The notes beneath the pieces were generated by a model that saw only the letters and a program-made list of their open reading frames with translations, was not told where the DNA came from and ran no database searches. The translations under genes and the position numbers were made by a program. Below are positions 37,325 to 45,385 of a stretch of DNA of 64,000 bases, one piece after another. This DNA comes from Gordonia namibiensis NBRC 108229 (GTDB lineage: Bacteria > Actinomycetota > Actinomycetes > Mycobacteriales > Mycobacteriaceae). The first letter of the stretch is position 1; every line of letters begins with the position of its first letter. Where the stretch lies: contig NZ_BAHE01000022.1 of NCBI RefSeq assembly GCF_000298235.1, positions 1 through 64,000 on the forward strand. The letters run 5' to 3'.

Positions 37325-38304
37325 CAGACCCCCGCACCGATCGAAATGACTCCGCGGCCACCGAATACGACGTCGCGATCGTCGGGGGTGGCGCCGGCGG
37401 CCTCAGCGCTGCCACGATCCTGGCACGTTCACTGCGCAAGGTCGTCGTCATCGACGCCGGAGTGCCCCGCAACGCCCCGGCCGCGGGCGCCCACAACGTT
37501 CTCGGCCAGGACGGGATCTCACCACTCGAATTGCTGGCTCGCGGGCGTGCCGAAGCCATCGGGTACGGCGCCGAAATCCGCTCGGGCACCGTCGTCGACG
37601 CGCGGCGCGACCCCGACGGCGACCGGTTCACCCTGGACGTCGACTCGGGAGACACGGTGACCGCGCGCCGCGTGATCCTCGCGACCGGCCTCGTCGACGA
37701 GCTGCCCGCCATCGACGGGGTATCGGAGCTCTGGGGGCGCGATGTCCTCCACTGCCCGTACTGCCACGGCTACGAGGTTCGCGGCAAGCGGATCGCCGTG
37801 ATCGCCACCGCGCCCATGTCGGCCCATCAGGCCCTCATGTTCGGGCAGCTCAGCGATCAGGTCACGGTCATCGCCCATGCTCCCGACGCACTGTCGGAGG
37901 ACGATCGGTCGCATCTGGTTGCGTCCGACATCGACATCATCGACCACACCGTCGAACGGGTTCTGGTTCGCGAGGATGCAGACTCCGAACGCCTCGGCGG
38001 CGTGCTGCTGTCGGAGGGCACCGTGCTCGACGTCGATGCGGTCGTGGTGTCTCCCCGGTTCGTGGTGCGCGGCGAGCTGTTCGAGCGTCTCGGCGGGACC
38101 CTCACCGACGGACCCGCGGGCGGGCTCGTGGAGACGGGGCCCATGGGTGAGACCGACGTTCCGGGTGTGTGGGCGGTGGGTAACACCACCACCATTCACG
38201 CGATGGTGACGGTCGCGATGGGCGAGGGTGTCTCCGCCGGCGCCGCGGCGAACGCAAGCCTGGTGATGGCCGATCTCGAACAGAAACCGGCACCGGTCGG
38301 CTGA
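37321..38304 (+). CDS. thioredoxin-reductase-like FAD oxidoreductase
   Basis: 327 residues. FAD motif VGGGAGGLSAATILAR, redox-active CPYCHGYE (Cys-x-x-Cys), an NAD(P) segment IAVIATAPMSAHQALMF that lacks the normal GGGxSA/GxGxxA pattern, and GVWAVGNTTT at the C-terminal FAD site. The degenerate NAD(P) site suggests it may use another electron source or be an oxidase, like the TrxR-like dithiol oxidases (HlmI/GliT type). It is coupled to the methyltransferase gene, so a thiol oxidation/methylation pathway is conceivable. Confidence 0.87.
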   Translation: MTDPRTDRNDSAATEYDVAIVGGGAGGLSAATILARSLRKVVVIDAGVPRNAPAAGAHNVLGQDGISPLELLARGRAEAIGYGAEIRSGTVVDARRDPDGDRFTLDVDSGDTVTARRVILATGLVDELPAIDGVSELWGRDVLHCPYCHGYEVRGKRIAVIATAPMSAHQALMFGQLSDQVTVIAHAPDALSEDDRSHLVASDIDIIDHTVERVLVREDADSERLGGVLLSEGTVLDVDAVVVSPRFVVRGELFERLGGTLTDGPAGGLVETGPMGETDVPGVWAVGNTTTIHAMVTVAMGEGVSAGAAANASLVMADLEQKPAPVG

Positions 38305-38305
38305 C

Positions 38306-38983
38306 CTACTCGGGGAAACCGTCCAGCACGGCCGCCGACGACGACAGCCCCAGACGGGTCGCGCCGGCCGCGATGAGTTCGGCGGCGAACTCGGCCGTCC
38401 GGATGCCACCGCTCGCCTTGACCCCGACGCGGGCGCCGACGGCGGCGCGCATCAGCCGCACCGCCTCGACACTCGCGCCGCCGGCGGGATGGAAACCGGT
38501 GGAGGTCTTCACCATTCCCGCGCCGGCCTGCTCGGCACGGCGGCACACCTCGGTGACCGTGTCGGGGCCGGCGAGCTGTAGGAGCGCCGCGGACTCGATG
38601 ATCACCTTGAGCAGCGTCGAATCCCCGACCGCCTCACGCACGGTCAGGACGTCGGCGAACACCTCGTCGAACCGACCGTCGACTGCGGCACCGACGTCGA
38701 TCACCATGTCGACCTCATTCGCCCCGGAGTCCACCGCAAGCCGGGCTTCGGCGGCCTTGACCAGGGAGTGGTGCTTACCCGATGGGAAGCCGGCGACCAC
38801 GCAGGTCCGCTGGTCACCGGTGTCGATCGGGAGCATCGACGGCGACAGGCACACCGCGAAAACGCCGAGCCGGGCGGCCTCGGCGACCGCGGCCTCCGCG
38901 TCGGCGCGGGTGGCCTCGGGCTTGAGGAGTGTGTGGTCGATGATGGCGGCGACGTCGCTACGCCGCAGGTCCGTGTTCGTCAC
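38306..38983 (-). CDS. deoC: deoxyribose-phosphate aldolase
   Basis: 225-residue class I aldolase cleaving deoxyribose-5-phosphate to glyceraldehyde-3-phosphate and acetaldehyde. N-terminal [28 protein letters not shown], Schiff-base Lys in VKTSTGF and [11 protein letters not shown] start ([10 protein letters not shown]), which gives the family length. It follows the oxidoreductase convergently with one base between stops and is divergent from purU by 27 bp. Position matches Rv0478 in the recalled M. tuberculosis order. Confidence 0.94.
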   Translation of the reverse strand: MTNTDLRRSDVAAIIDHTLLKPEATRADAEAAVAEAARLGVFAVCLSPSMLPIDTGDQRTCVVAGFPSGKHHSLVKAAEARLAVDSGANEVDMVIDVGAAVDGRFDEVFADVLTVREAVGDSTLLKVIIESAALLQLAGPDTVTEVCRRAEQAGAGMVKTSTGFHPAGGASVEAVRLMRAAVGARVGVKASGGIRTAEFAAELIAAGATRLGLSSSAAVLDGFPE

Positions 38984-39010
38984 ATCGACGAGCTTGGCAC
39001 ACTGAGGGTC

Positions 39011-39904
39011 GTGACAAGCGGACAGCTGACCCCCACCGACCAGACCGAGCATCGTTACGTGCTGACGCTCGGCTGCCCCGACCGCACGGGCATCGTCGCC
39101 CGCATCTCGACCTTCCTGACCGATGTCGGGGGCTGGATCACCGAGGCCGCGTACCACTCCGACGACGACACCGGCTGGTTCTTCACCCGGCAGGCCATCC
39201 GCGCCGACGAGGTGTCGTTCACCGCCGACGAACTCCGCGCGCGGTTCGCCGCCGAGGTCGCCGACGAACTCGGCCCCGAGACCGAGTGGCGCCTCACCGA
39301 CACCCGTGACACCAAGTCCGTGGTGCTGCTGGTGAGCAAGGAAACCCACTGCCTCATCGACCTTCTGGGTCGTGCGCACCGTGGCGAGCTACCGGCGACG
39401 ATCCGGGCCGTCGTCGGCAACCACCCCCAACTCGAAGAGCTGGCAACACGTTTCGAGATCCCGTTCCACCACATCCCGTTCGGTGAGCGCAAGGCCGAGG
39501 CCTTCGCCGAACTCGCCCGGATCGTCGACGGCTACCAGCCCGATGCCGTGGTCCTCGCACGGTTCATGCAGATCCTGCCGCCGAAACTGTGCGAAGCCTG
39601 GGCCGGCCGCGCGATCAACATCCACCACAGCTTCCTGCCGAGCTTCATCGGTGCCCGCCCGTACCACCAGGCCTTCGCCCGGGGCGTCAAGCTGATCGGC
39701 GCGACGTGCCACTACGTCACCGCCGATCTCGACGCCGGACCGATCATCGAACAGGACGTGATCCGGGTCGATCACAGCGACTCGGTGACCGACATGGTGC
39801 GTCAGGGGCGCGACATCGAGACGCTGGTCCTGTCGCGCGGACTGCGCTGGCACCTCGAGGACCGCGTCCTCGTGCACGGCCGGAAGACCGTGATCTTCAA
39901 CTAG
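39011..39904 (+). CDS. purU: formyltetrahydrofolate deformylase
   Basis: 297 residues. N-terminal ACT domain ([26 protein letters not shown]) then the formyltransferase-fold catalytic domain: [28 protein letters not shown] and [21 protein letters not shown] (catalytic Asn, His, Asp). It hydrolyses 10-formyl-THF to formate and THF, supplying formate for purine synthesis and balancing one-carbon pools. GTG start shortly after the divergent deoC start. The stop overlaps the 3' end of the convergent Ag85-like gene by 4 bp. Confidence 0.94.
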   Translation: MTSGQLTPTDQTEHRYVLTLGCPDRTGIVARISTFLTDVGGWITEAAYHSDDDTGWFFTRQAIRADEVSFTADELRARFAAEVADELGPETEWRLTDTRDTKSVVLLVSKETHCLIDLLGRAHRGELPATIRAVVGNHPQLEELATRFEIPFHHIPFGERKAEAFAELARIVDGYQPDAVVLARFMQILPPKLCEAWAGRAINIHHSFLPSFIGARPYHQAFARGVKLIGATCHYVTADLDAGPIIEQDVIRVDHSDSVTDMVRQGRDIETLVLSRGLRWHLEDRVLVHGRKTVIFN

Positions 39905-40893
39905 TTCAGCGCGCGCTCGTAGAACGACCACGAGCGGTGCAGCTGGTCTTCCCAGTAACCCCAGGAATGGGTGCCGGTGGCCGGCAGATCGACCGTCGCC
40001 GGGATGTTCAACTGCCGCAGCCGGTTCACCAGCTGGAGGGTGCAGGTCATGGTGCTGCCCTCGATGATGCCGCCGACCACGATCTGATCGGCGAGCTTGT
40101 CGACCTTCTTGACGTACGCCGGGTTGTCGTACTCACCGGGCAGACCGGTTGCGTTGGAGATGTACAGCTTGGTGCCACGGAGCTTGTGGGCGTTGATCAC
40201 CGGATCGTGCTTGCGCCATCCGGGCCCGTTGTACGGCCCCCACATGTTCCTGGCGTCGCCGCCGCCGCGCGCCTCTACCACCAGCCGGATGTTGTTCTGC
40301 CCGAACGGGTCGGCGGTCGTCGGGCACCCGCTGTAGGCACCGACGGCCTTGTACAGGCCGGGATGTTCGATCGCGAGGTTGAGCACCGAGGTTCCCGACG
40401 AGGAGATCCCGCCGATCGCGTTGCGCCCGGAGGTGTTGAAGTTGGCGTCGAAGACCGGCGGCAATTCCTTGCCGAGGAAGGTCGACCACTTGAACAGACC
40501 GAGCTCGGGATCGGGCTTCTCCCAGTCGGTGTAGTAGCTGAACCGGCCCTGGTTCGGGATGACCACGTAGAGGTTCTTGTTCTTGGTGAACTCGACGATG
40601 TCGGTCTTAGCGAGCCAGTTCGCGCCGTCCTCACCGCCGCCCGCACCGTTGAGGAGATAGAGGACACCGCGCGGCTTGGACTCGTCGGCCGGCTTGATCA
40701 CCGTCAGCGGGATGTCTCTTTTCATCGCATCCGAGTGCACGACGATGTCGGTGACCCGCTCGGTGGGCGAACCCGCGCTCACGAGACTCGGTGCCGCCGC
40801 TGCAACGCCTGTCGTACCGGTGGCCGACATCGTGAGCCCGATGCCCAGAGCGACCGCGATCGCGGCGCCGCACCTGCGCAGACGCTGGTTCAT
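39901..40893 (-). CDS. antigen-85-like mycolyltransferase family esterase
   Basis: 330-residue exported protein. Signal peptide with a basic start (MNQRLRRCGA) and AAA-AP cleavage near residue 34. The mature alpha/beta-hydrolase resembles antigen 85 and corynebacterial mycoloyltransferases: LYLLNGAGGGEDGANW, nucleophile Ser164 in GGISSSGTS, and the GTHSWGYWEDQL block with His near 309. The corresponding Ag85 block is GTHSWEYW. Such enzymes move mycolic acids from trehalose monomycolate to trehalose, arabinogalactan or protein serines. AGGAGGAATGT precedes the ATG. A 35-residue serine-ended peptide gene lies immediately upstream. Confidence 0.9.
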   Translation of the reverse strand: MNQRLRRCGAAIAVALGIGLTMSATGTTGVAAAAPSLVSAGSPTERVTDIVVHSDAMKRDIPLTVIKPADESKPRGVLYLLNGAGGGEDGANWLAKTDIVEFTKNKNLYVVIPNQGRFSYYTDWEKPDPELGLFKWSTFLGKELPPVFDANFNTSGRNAIGGISSSGTSVLNLAIEHPGLYKAVGAYSGCPTTADPFGQNNIRLVVEARGGGDARNMWGPYNGPGWRKHDPVINAHKLRGTKLYISNATGLPGEYDNPAYVKKVDKLADQIVVGGIIEGSTMTCTLQLVNRLRQLNIPATVDLPATGTHSWGYWEDQLHRSWSFYERALN

Positions 40894-41053
40894 ACATTCC
40901 TCCTCGTCGAGTCCCGCTTGGCCCCGGGCGGGCGTGGTTCTGTCAGATGGACCGTATCGTGTCGAGCCACCGGGCGGACCCGCACGGCGGATCATTCACC
41001 TGCCCGGACTCCCTAACGGCGCCAATCCTGCCGGCGCCACCGCCCCGTCAACG

Positions 41054-41089
41054 CGAATCGCCTCACAGCCGGGGCCGTGAGGCGATTCG
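41054..41089 (-). terminator. intrinsic-type terminator of the 35-aa peptide gene
   Basis: Perfect 13-bp stem CGAATCGCCTCAC / GTGAGGCGATTCG with a 10-base loop, starting 14 bp after the TAG of the peptide gene. It separates that gene from the Ag85-like gene, so the peptide gene looks monocistronic. No U-run follows. Confidence 0.75.
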
Positions 41090-41103
41090 AGAAGACCGTC
41101 GAA

Positions 41104-41211
41104 CTACGACTCGGAGGAACCCTCGATCGAGCCGGTGAACACGCCGAGGATCGCCTCGGTGATCGCGTCGGTGACGGCACCTTCGATTGCATCGCCAATT
41201 CCAAAGCTCAT
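41104..41211 (-). CDS. 35-aa acidic amphipathic peptide, PorH/PorA-like candidate
   Basis: ATG frame of 35 codons with a strong Shine-Dalgarno (GAAGGAG) five bases upstream and its own hairpin terminator. It begins MSFGIGDAIEGAVTD and ends SIEGSSES. Ile5, Ile9, Val13, Ile17, Ile21 and Phe25 fall on one helix face, while Asp7, Glu10, Asp15, Thr18 and Glu19 fall on others. Net charge is about -6 with no Lys, Arg or His. No signal peptide. Corynebacterial PorH/PorA channel peptides are similarly short, unexported by Sec, and O-mycoloylated on Ser. The neighbouring Ag85-like gene could encode the modifying enzyme. No homology claim is made; a holin-like or other membrane peptide is an alternative. 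Confidence 0.62.
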   Translation of the reverse strand: MSFGIGDAIEGAVTDAITEAILGVFTGSIEGSSES

Positions 41212-41661
41212 GGGGGAACTCCTTCGTTCATGGGGGAAAGTGTCGATTCGAGCGCCTGCTCCCACCAGTGCGGCGACTCGCGACAGAGATTACATATCCG
41301 TCTCGACAATGTCTCCATTATTTCCGAGGACTTGTCACGAATATTCCTTTCTGCCATCAGCCGATGTCACAAAAGTCCAGCTCAAACGCCTGCACTAATA
41401 CGAACAATGGAATCTAGTGGGACGATCGTCCATTAAACTCCGCAAAAGAATCAGCATTAGCAACGTCGATGCAACGTTTCGGTGGCGTATCGACAAAAAT
41501 GTGCCCCAACCTCCGTTACCGTAACTTTCCGCTCGGTAAGTTTCGATTCCACCCATTCCGACGAGTGGGTCAAGCGTTTGTTCAAACGAGACGAATTCGG
41601 CAATTCGTTTCAGAAAAGCGATCATTACGCACGCAAAAGGTCCCTGACCTGTGGTGATTGT
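41212..41661. promoter_or_regulatory. AT-rich 450-bp regulatory region upstream of peptide gene
   Basis: Clearly lower GC than the surroundings between the ABC transporter stop and the peptide gene. Palindromes: CGTTTG-TT-CAAACG (41575-41588) and CGAATT-CGGC-AATTCG (41592-41607), plus a TTACCG...CGGTAA pair near 41520-41545. On the minus strand CGAGACG-GATATGTA (41291-41305) offers an extended -10-like element about 80 bp before the peptide ATG. Open frames here lack ribosome sites and the local codon bias; I see no further gene. Xenogeneic-silencer (Lsr2) binding would be expected. Confidence 0.55.
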
Positions 41662-43434
41662 TCAGGCACGCGATGCCGAATCGACGCCGCAGCGCCGCGC
41701 ATAGACCCCGCCGGCACCGATCAGGTCATGATGCGTTCCCGATTCGACGATCGTCCCCTCCTCGAGGACGACGATCTGGTCCGCGAGCGCGGCCGTCGCC
41801 ATCCGGTGGGTGATCAGCAGGGTCGTCGTATCGGCACGCAGACGTTGCAGCGCCCGCTGCACGAGCAACTCGGTGCGGGGATCTGCGGCGCTGGTCGCCT
41901 CGTCGAGGATGAGGATGCGGGGCGAGACCGCGATGGCCCGGGCGACGGTGACGAGTTGCTTCTCGCCCGCGCTGAGGTTCTCGGATTCCTGGCCGATGAC
42001 GGTATCGAGGCCCTGGGGCAGCGCCGCGACGATCTGGTCGAGGTGACCGTCGTGGACCGCACGGTCCACCGCGTCGTCTTCGGACATCCCGTAGGCGATG
42101 TTCTCGCGTACGGTCCCGGTGAACAGCCACGGCTCCTGGGTCACGACCGCCATCCTGTCGCGCACCCGTTGGGGTCCGAGGTCGAGCGTGTCGTCGCCGT
42201 CGATGATGATCGAACCGCCGGTCGGACGGTAGAAGCCCTGCAGCAGGTTGGTGATGGTCGTCTTGCCCGCCCCGGTCGAGCCGACGATCGCCGTCGTCGT
42301 CCCCGGCTCCATCCGGAAACTCACCGAGCCGAGCACCGGCGTGCTTTCGTCGTAGGCGAAGGCGACTTCGTCGAAGACGATCTCCGGCGGTCGACGGTGA
42401 CGCCCGGCGCGGTCCGGTTCCACCTCGCCGGTCTCCGACGCACCGTCCTCCGGCTCGTCGAGCACCTCGCGCACCTTTCCCGCCGAGACCGTGCCCGACT
42501 GCACCTTGGTGACGAATCCGGCCAGTTCACGCACGGCCGACGACAACTGCTGCGCGAAGATCACCGCCACCTGGGCGGCGCCGAGACTCAGGGTGCCGTC
42601 GACGACCATGATCCCGCCGAGGACCGCCAGGATCAGGAACACCACGGCGTTGATCGCGGTCAGGATCGGTCCGAGGGTGCCGGCGGCCCACTGAGCAGAG
42701 CGCGTCGACACGAACAGCTTCTCGTTGAGGGCATCGAAGCGGCGTCGGGCCAAGGGTTCGGCGTTGTACGCCTGCAGCATGCGCCGCGTGCTCAACTCCT
42801 CCTCGATGTGGCCGGTGAGCGCCGCCGTGGTGGTCCACCGGGTCTCCAGGAACGGCCGTGCCCGACGCGCGATGACGATCGACACCGCCGCCGACACCGG
42901 CGCCGCGACGAGCGCGATGACCGCCAGCAGCGGCGAGACGACGAACAGCACGACGGTGACCACGAGAAGGGTCAGCACATTGGTCGGGACGGTGACCAGC
43001 ACGGGAGCGATCACCGTGGCGGCGTTGTCGGTGTGCGCGGTGAGCTTGCTGACGAGCACACCGCGGTTGTTCGATTCGAAGTAGCGCAGCGGGAGCCGAT
43101 GGATCTTGTCCTCGATGCGTGCACGCAGTCCGGCCACGGATCGCTGCACCGCGATGGTCAGCATCTGACCTTGCGCGAACGTGAGGCCGGCGACGACCAC
43201 ATAGATGGCCGCCTGCACGCCGAGCACCGTCCAGAGTCGTCGCCAGTCCATGCCGTCGGCGCCGGTGGTCCCGTCGACGATCACGTTCGTGACCACACCG
43301 AACAGGATCGGTCCGACGACCGCTCCCAGCGACGCCACGATCGCGCACAGCGAGATCGTCACGGCGCGTCCCCGACCCAGGTGGAGCTGCCGCAGCAGCC
43401 ACCGAAGCGAGCCGTCTCGCCGGACGTCAGACAT
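41662..43434 (-). CDS. ABC exporter half-transporter (canonical ATPase subunit)
   Basis: 590 residues: six-TM exporter domain (about 20-310) and ATPase domain. Walker A GSTGAGKTT, Q-loop TQEPWLFTGTV, signature NLSAGEKQ (not the usual LSGGQ), Walker B ILILDEATSAAD with catalytic Glu, H-loop ITHRM. Its start overlaps the stop of the upstream half-transporter gene by 8 bp, so the two probably form a heterodimer. The pair resembles the Rv1272c/Rv1273c type in M. tuberculosis, linked to lipid transport; that link is by recall. It is the second gene of the pair. Confidence 0.9.
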   Translation of the reverse strand: MSDVRRDGSLRWLLRQLHLGRGRAVTISLCAIVASLGAVVGPILFGVVTNVIVDGTTGADGMDWRRLWTVLGVQAAIYVVVAGLTFAQGQMLTIAVQRSVAGLRARIEDKIHRLPLRYFESNNRGVLVSKLTAHTDNAATVIAPVLVTVPTNVLTLLVVTVVLFVVSPLLAVIALVAAPVSAAVSIVIARRARPFLETRWTTTAALTGHIEEELSTRRMLQAYNAEPLARRRFDALNEKLFVSTRSAQWAAGTLGPILTAINAVVFLILAVLGGIMVVDGTLSLGAAQVAVIFAQQLSSAVRELAGFVTKVQSGTVSAGKVREVLDEPEDGASETGEVEPDRAGRHRRPPEIVFDEVAFAYDESTPVLGSVSFRMEPGTTTAIVGSTGAGKTTITNLLQGFYRPTGGSIIIDGDDTLDLGPQRVRDRMAVVTQEPWLFTGTVRENIAYGMSEDDAVDRAVHDGHLDQIVAALPQGLDTVIGQESENLSAGEKQLVTVARAIAVSPRILILDEATSAADPRTELLVQRALQRLRADTTTLLITHRMATAALADQIVVLEEGTIVESGTHHDLIGAGGVYARRCGVDSASRA

Positions 43435-45190
43435 TGGTCACCGCCTGTGCGTAGGCGATCTCGCGGTAGATCTCGCTCTCGACACGGAGGGTCTCGTCGG
43501 TGCCGACGGCAACGAGACGGCCGTCCTCGAGCACGCCGATGGTGTCGGCGTGCCGGACCGCCGAGACCCGCTGGGCCGCGATCAGCACCGTCGCCCCCGG
43601 GTGGGCTCGTCGCAGATTGGCGATGACCTCGCGCTCGGTGTCGACATCAAGGGCGCTGAAGGGATCGTCGAGTACGTACAGCGCGGGACGTCGGAGGATC
43701 GCGCGGGCCAGCGCCAGACGCTGTCGCTGGCCCCCCGAGAAGTTGCGGCCCTCCTGCGCGACGCGAGCCTCGAGACCCTCGGGCCGCGCCTCGACAAAAT
43801 CACGCGCCGCGGCCACCTCGAGCGCTTCCCACAGTTGGCCGTCCGTGGCGTCGGGACGACCGATCCGCAGGTTGTCGGCGATCGTGCCGGTCACCAGCGC
43901 TGCACCCTGTCCGACGAACGCGGTCCGCGCGCGCACCCACGCCGGTGCCAGCCCGGTCACGTCCGCGCCATCCCACCTGACGACGCCCGAGTCGGGGTCG
44001 GCGAACCGCAGCGGCAAGGACAGCAACGTCGATTTCCCGCTGCCGGTTCCGCCGAGGAGTCCGGTGACCGTTCCGGGGGCACACGTCAGCGAGACGGCGT
44101 CGACAGCGGGGGCATCAGCGCCGGGAAAGCCGACGGAGACGGAGTCGAAGACCACCGCAGGTGCAGTCGACGCCGCCCCGGCCACGGCGTCACCGGGTTC
44201 GAGGACCTCGGTGTCGAGGACCTCGACGATGCGGCCCGCGCTGGTGACCGCGCGCGGGATGACGCCGGCGATCACGGTCAGCAACGACACGGCGAGCAGA
44301 ATCTGGCTGAGATATCCGACCGCGGCCGCGATCTGGCCGATCTGCATCTGGCCGCGGTCGACGAAGATCGCGCCCAGTGCGGCCACCGCGACCCCGGCGA
44401 GATTGGACACCACGGTGACGGTCGGGAGCAGCAGTACCTGAGTCCGTCCCAGCCTCAATGCGACGTCAGTGAGTTCGTCGTTCTCCACCGAGAATCGCGC
44501 GCGCTCGCGGGTCTCCTGCCGGAACGTCCTGATCACCGCTATCCCGCGCAGCTGTTCGCGCAGCACGCGGTTGATGACGTCGACTCGACGCTGCAGGCGT
44601 GCGGCCCACGGGACGATGCGGCGCACAAGCACCCCGACCAGCGCGACGAGGATCAGCCCGGCCACGAAGATCACCGGGGCCATCTGCCACGCCTGCGACA
44701 GGGAGAGCACCAACGCACCGAAGAGCATGAGCGGCGCGGTCACGACGATCGTGAGGAAGATGAACAGGAAGCCCTGGATCTGTCCCACGTCGCCGGTGGA
44801 TCTGGTCAAGAGGCTGGACAAGCCCAACCGCGCGACCTGATGGTCGGAAAACGAGCCGATCCGGCCGTTGACCCGGCAGCGCAGATCTCGTGCAGACCTC
44901 GCCGACAGGTGGGAGGCAAGGTAGGTGGCACCGAGCGAGACCGCGAGGTTGACCACGGCCACCGCGACCATCAGCACACCCACGACTTTGATGGTCCCCA
45001 CGTCCCCGCGCAGGATTCCGTCGTCGATGATCGCAGCGTTCAGCGCCGGCTGGGCCAACGACGTGAACACGCTGGCGAGTTGGAAGACGACGAATCCCGC
45101 GACCACCCACGGTGACGCCTTCAGCGCGGTGCCGACGAGACCGACGAGCGCTCGCACCTGACCTCTTTTCAACGACGGTGCGACGGGCAT
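43427..45190 (-). CDS. ABC exporter half-transporter (degenerate ATP site subunit)
   Basis: 587 residues from the chosen ATG (MPVAPSLKRGQVR): six-TM domain then ATPase. Walker A GGTGSGKST, signature NFSGGQRQRLALARA, Walker B ALYVLDDPFSALD in which Asp replaces the catalytic Glu, and a Gln in place of the switch His (IAAQRVS). One composite ATP site of the heterodimer should thus be degenerate. The frame is open 27 codons further upstream, but that part lies near the promoter and is not family-like. It is transcribed first and overlaps the next subunit gene by 8 bp. Confidence 0.9.
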   Translation of the reverse strand: MPVAPSLKRGQVRALVGLVGTALKASPWVVAGFVVFQLASVFTSLAQPALNAAIIDDGILRGDVGTIKVVGVLMVAVAVVNLAVSLGATYLASHLSARSARDLRCRVNGRIGSFSDHQVARLGLSSLLTRSTGDVGQIQGFLFIFLTIVVTAPLMLFGALVLSLSQAWQMAPVIFVAGLILVALVGVLVRRIVPWAARLQRRVDVINRVLREQLRGIAVIRTFRQETRERARFSVENDELTDVALRLGRTQVLLLPTVTVVSNLAGVAVAALGAIFVDRGQMQIGQIAAAVGYLSQILLAVSLLTVIAGVIPRAVTSAGRIVEVLDTEVLEPGDAVAGAASTAPAVVFDSVSVGFPGADAPAVDAVSLTCAPGTVTGLLGGTGSGKSTLLSLPLRFADPDSGVVRWDGADVTGLAPAWVRARTAFVGQGAALVTGTIADNLRIGRPDATDGQLWEALEVAAARDFVEARPEGLEARVAQEGRNFSGGQRQRLALARAILRRPALYVLDDPFSALDVDTEREVIANLRRAHPGATVLIAAQRVSAVRHADTIGVLEDGRLVAVGTDETLRVESEIYREIAYAQAVTNV

Positions 45191-45385
45191 CGGGCGAGAC
45201 CAACTCCGGACTTCGACGGGAACAGGAAGAAATCGGCGTCGGATATGGTCGCCGATCCATTGCTGCCTCACATACCGGAAAGGTTCGCCAGGCGGTTGTG
45301 AAGTCTACATATCGTCGTCTCGCCCACCGACCGAACGCGGCGGAAGAACACCGCACCGGTTTCGCCGGTGTGCTGATATGTAGCG
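45191..45385. promoter_or_regulatory. divergent promoter region with inverted CTACATAT/ATATGTAG
   Basis: CTACATAT (45305-45312) and ATATGTAG (45376-45383) form an inverted repeat 63 bp apart. On the minus strand CGAGACGACGATATGTA (ending at 45306) mirrors the element upstream of the 35-aa peptide gene. The plus-strand TGATATGTA ends just before the GNAT GTG. These may be extended -10 elements or binding half-sites. Confidence 0.4.

Noticed and set aside
41395..41625. 76-codon minus-strand frame in the AT-rich region
   Set aside because: No ribosome site, codon use unlike neighbours, and it overlaps several palindromes; more likely chance in AT-rich DNA.
41482..43626. 714-codon plus-strand frame opposite the ABC exporter
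   Set aside because: The minus strand encodes an unmistakable ABC transporter; the plus-strand product is Asp/Arg/His-rich without motifs.
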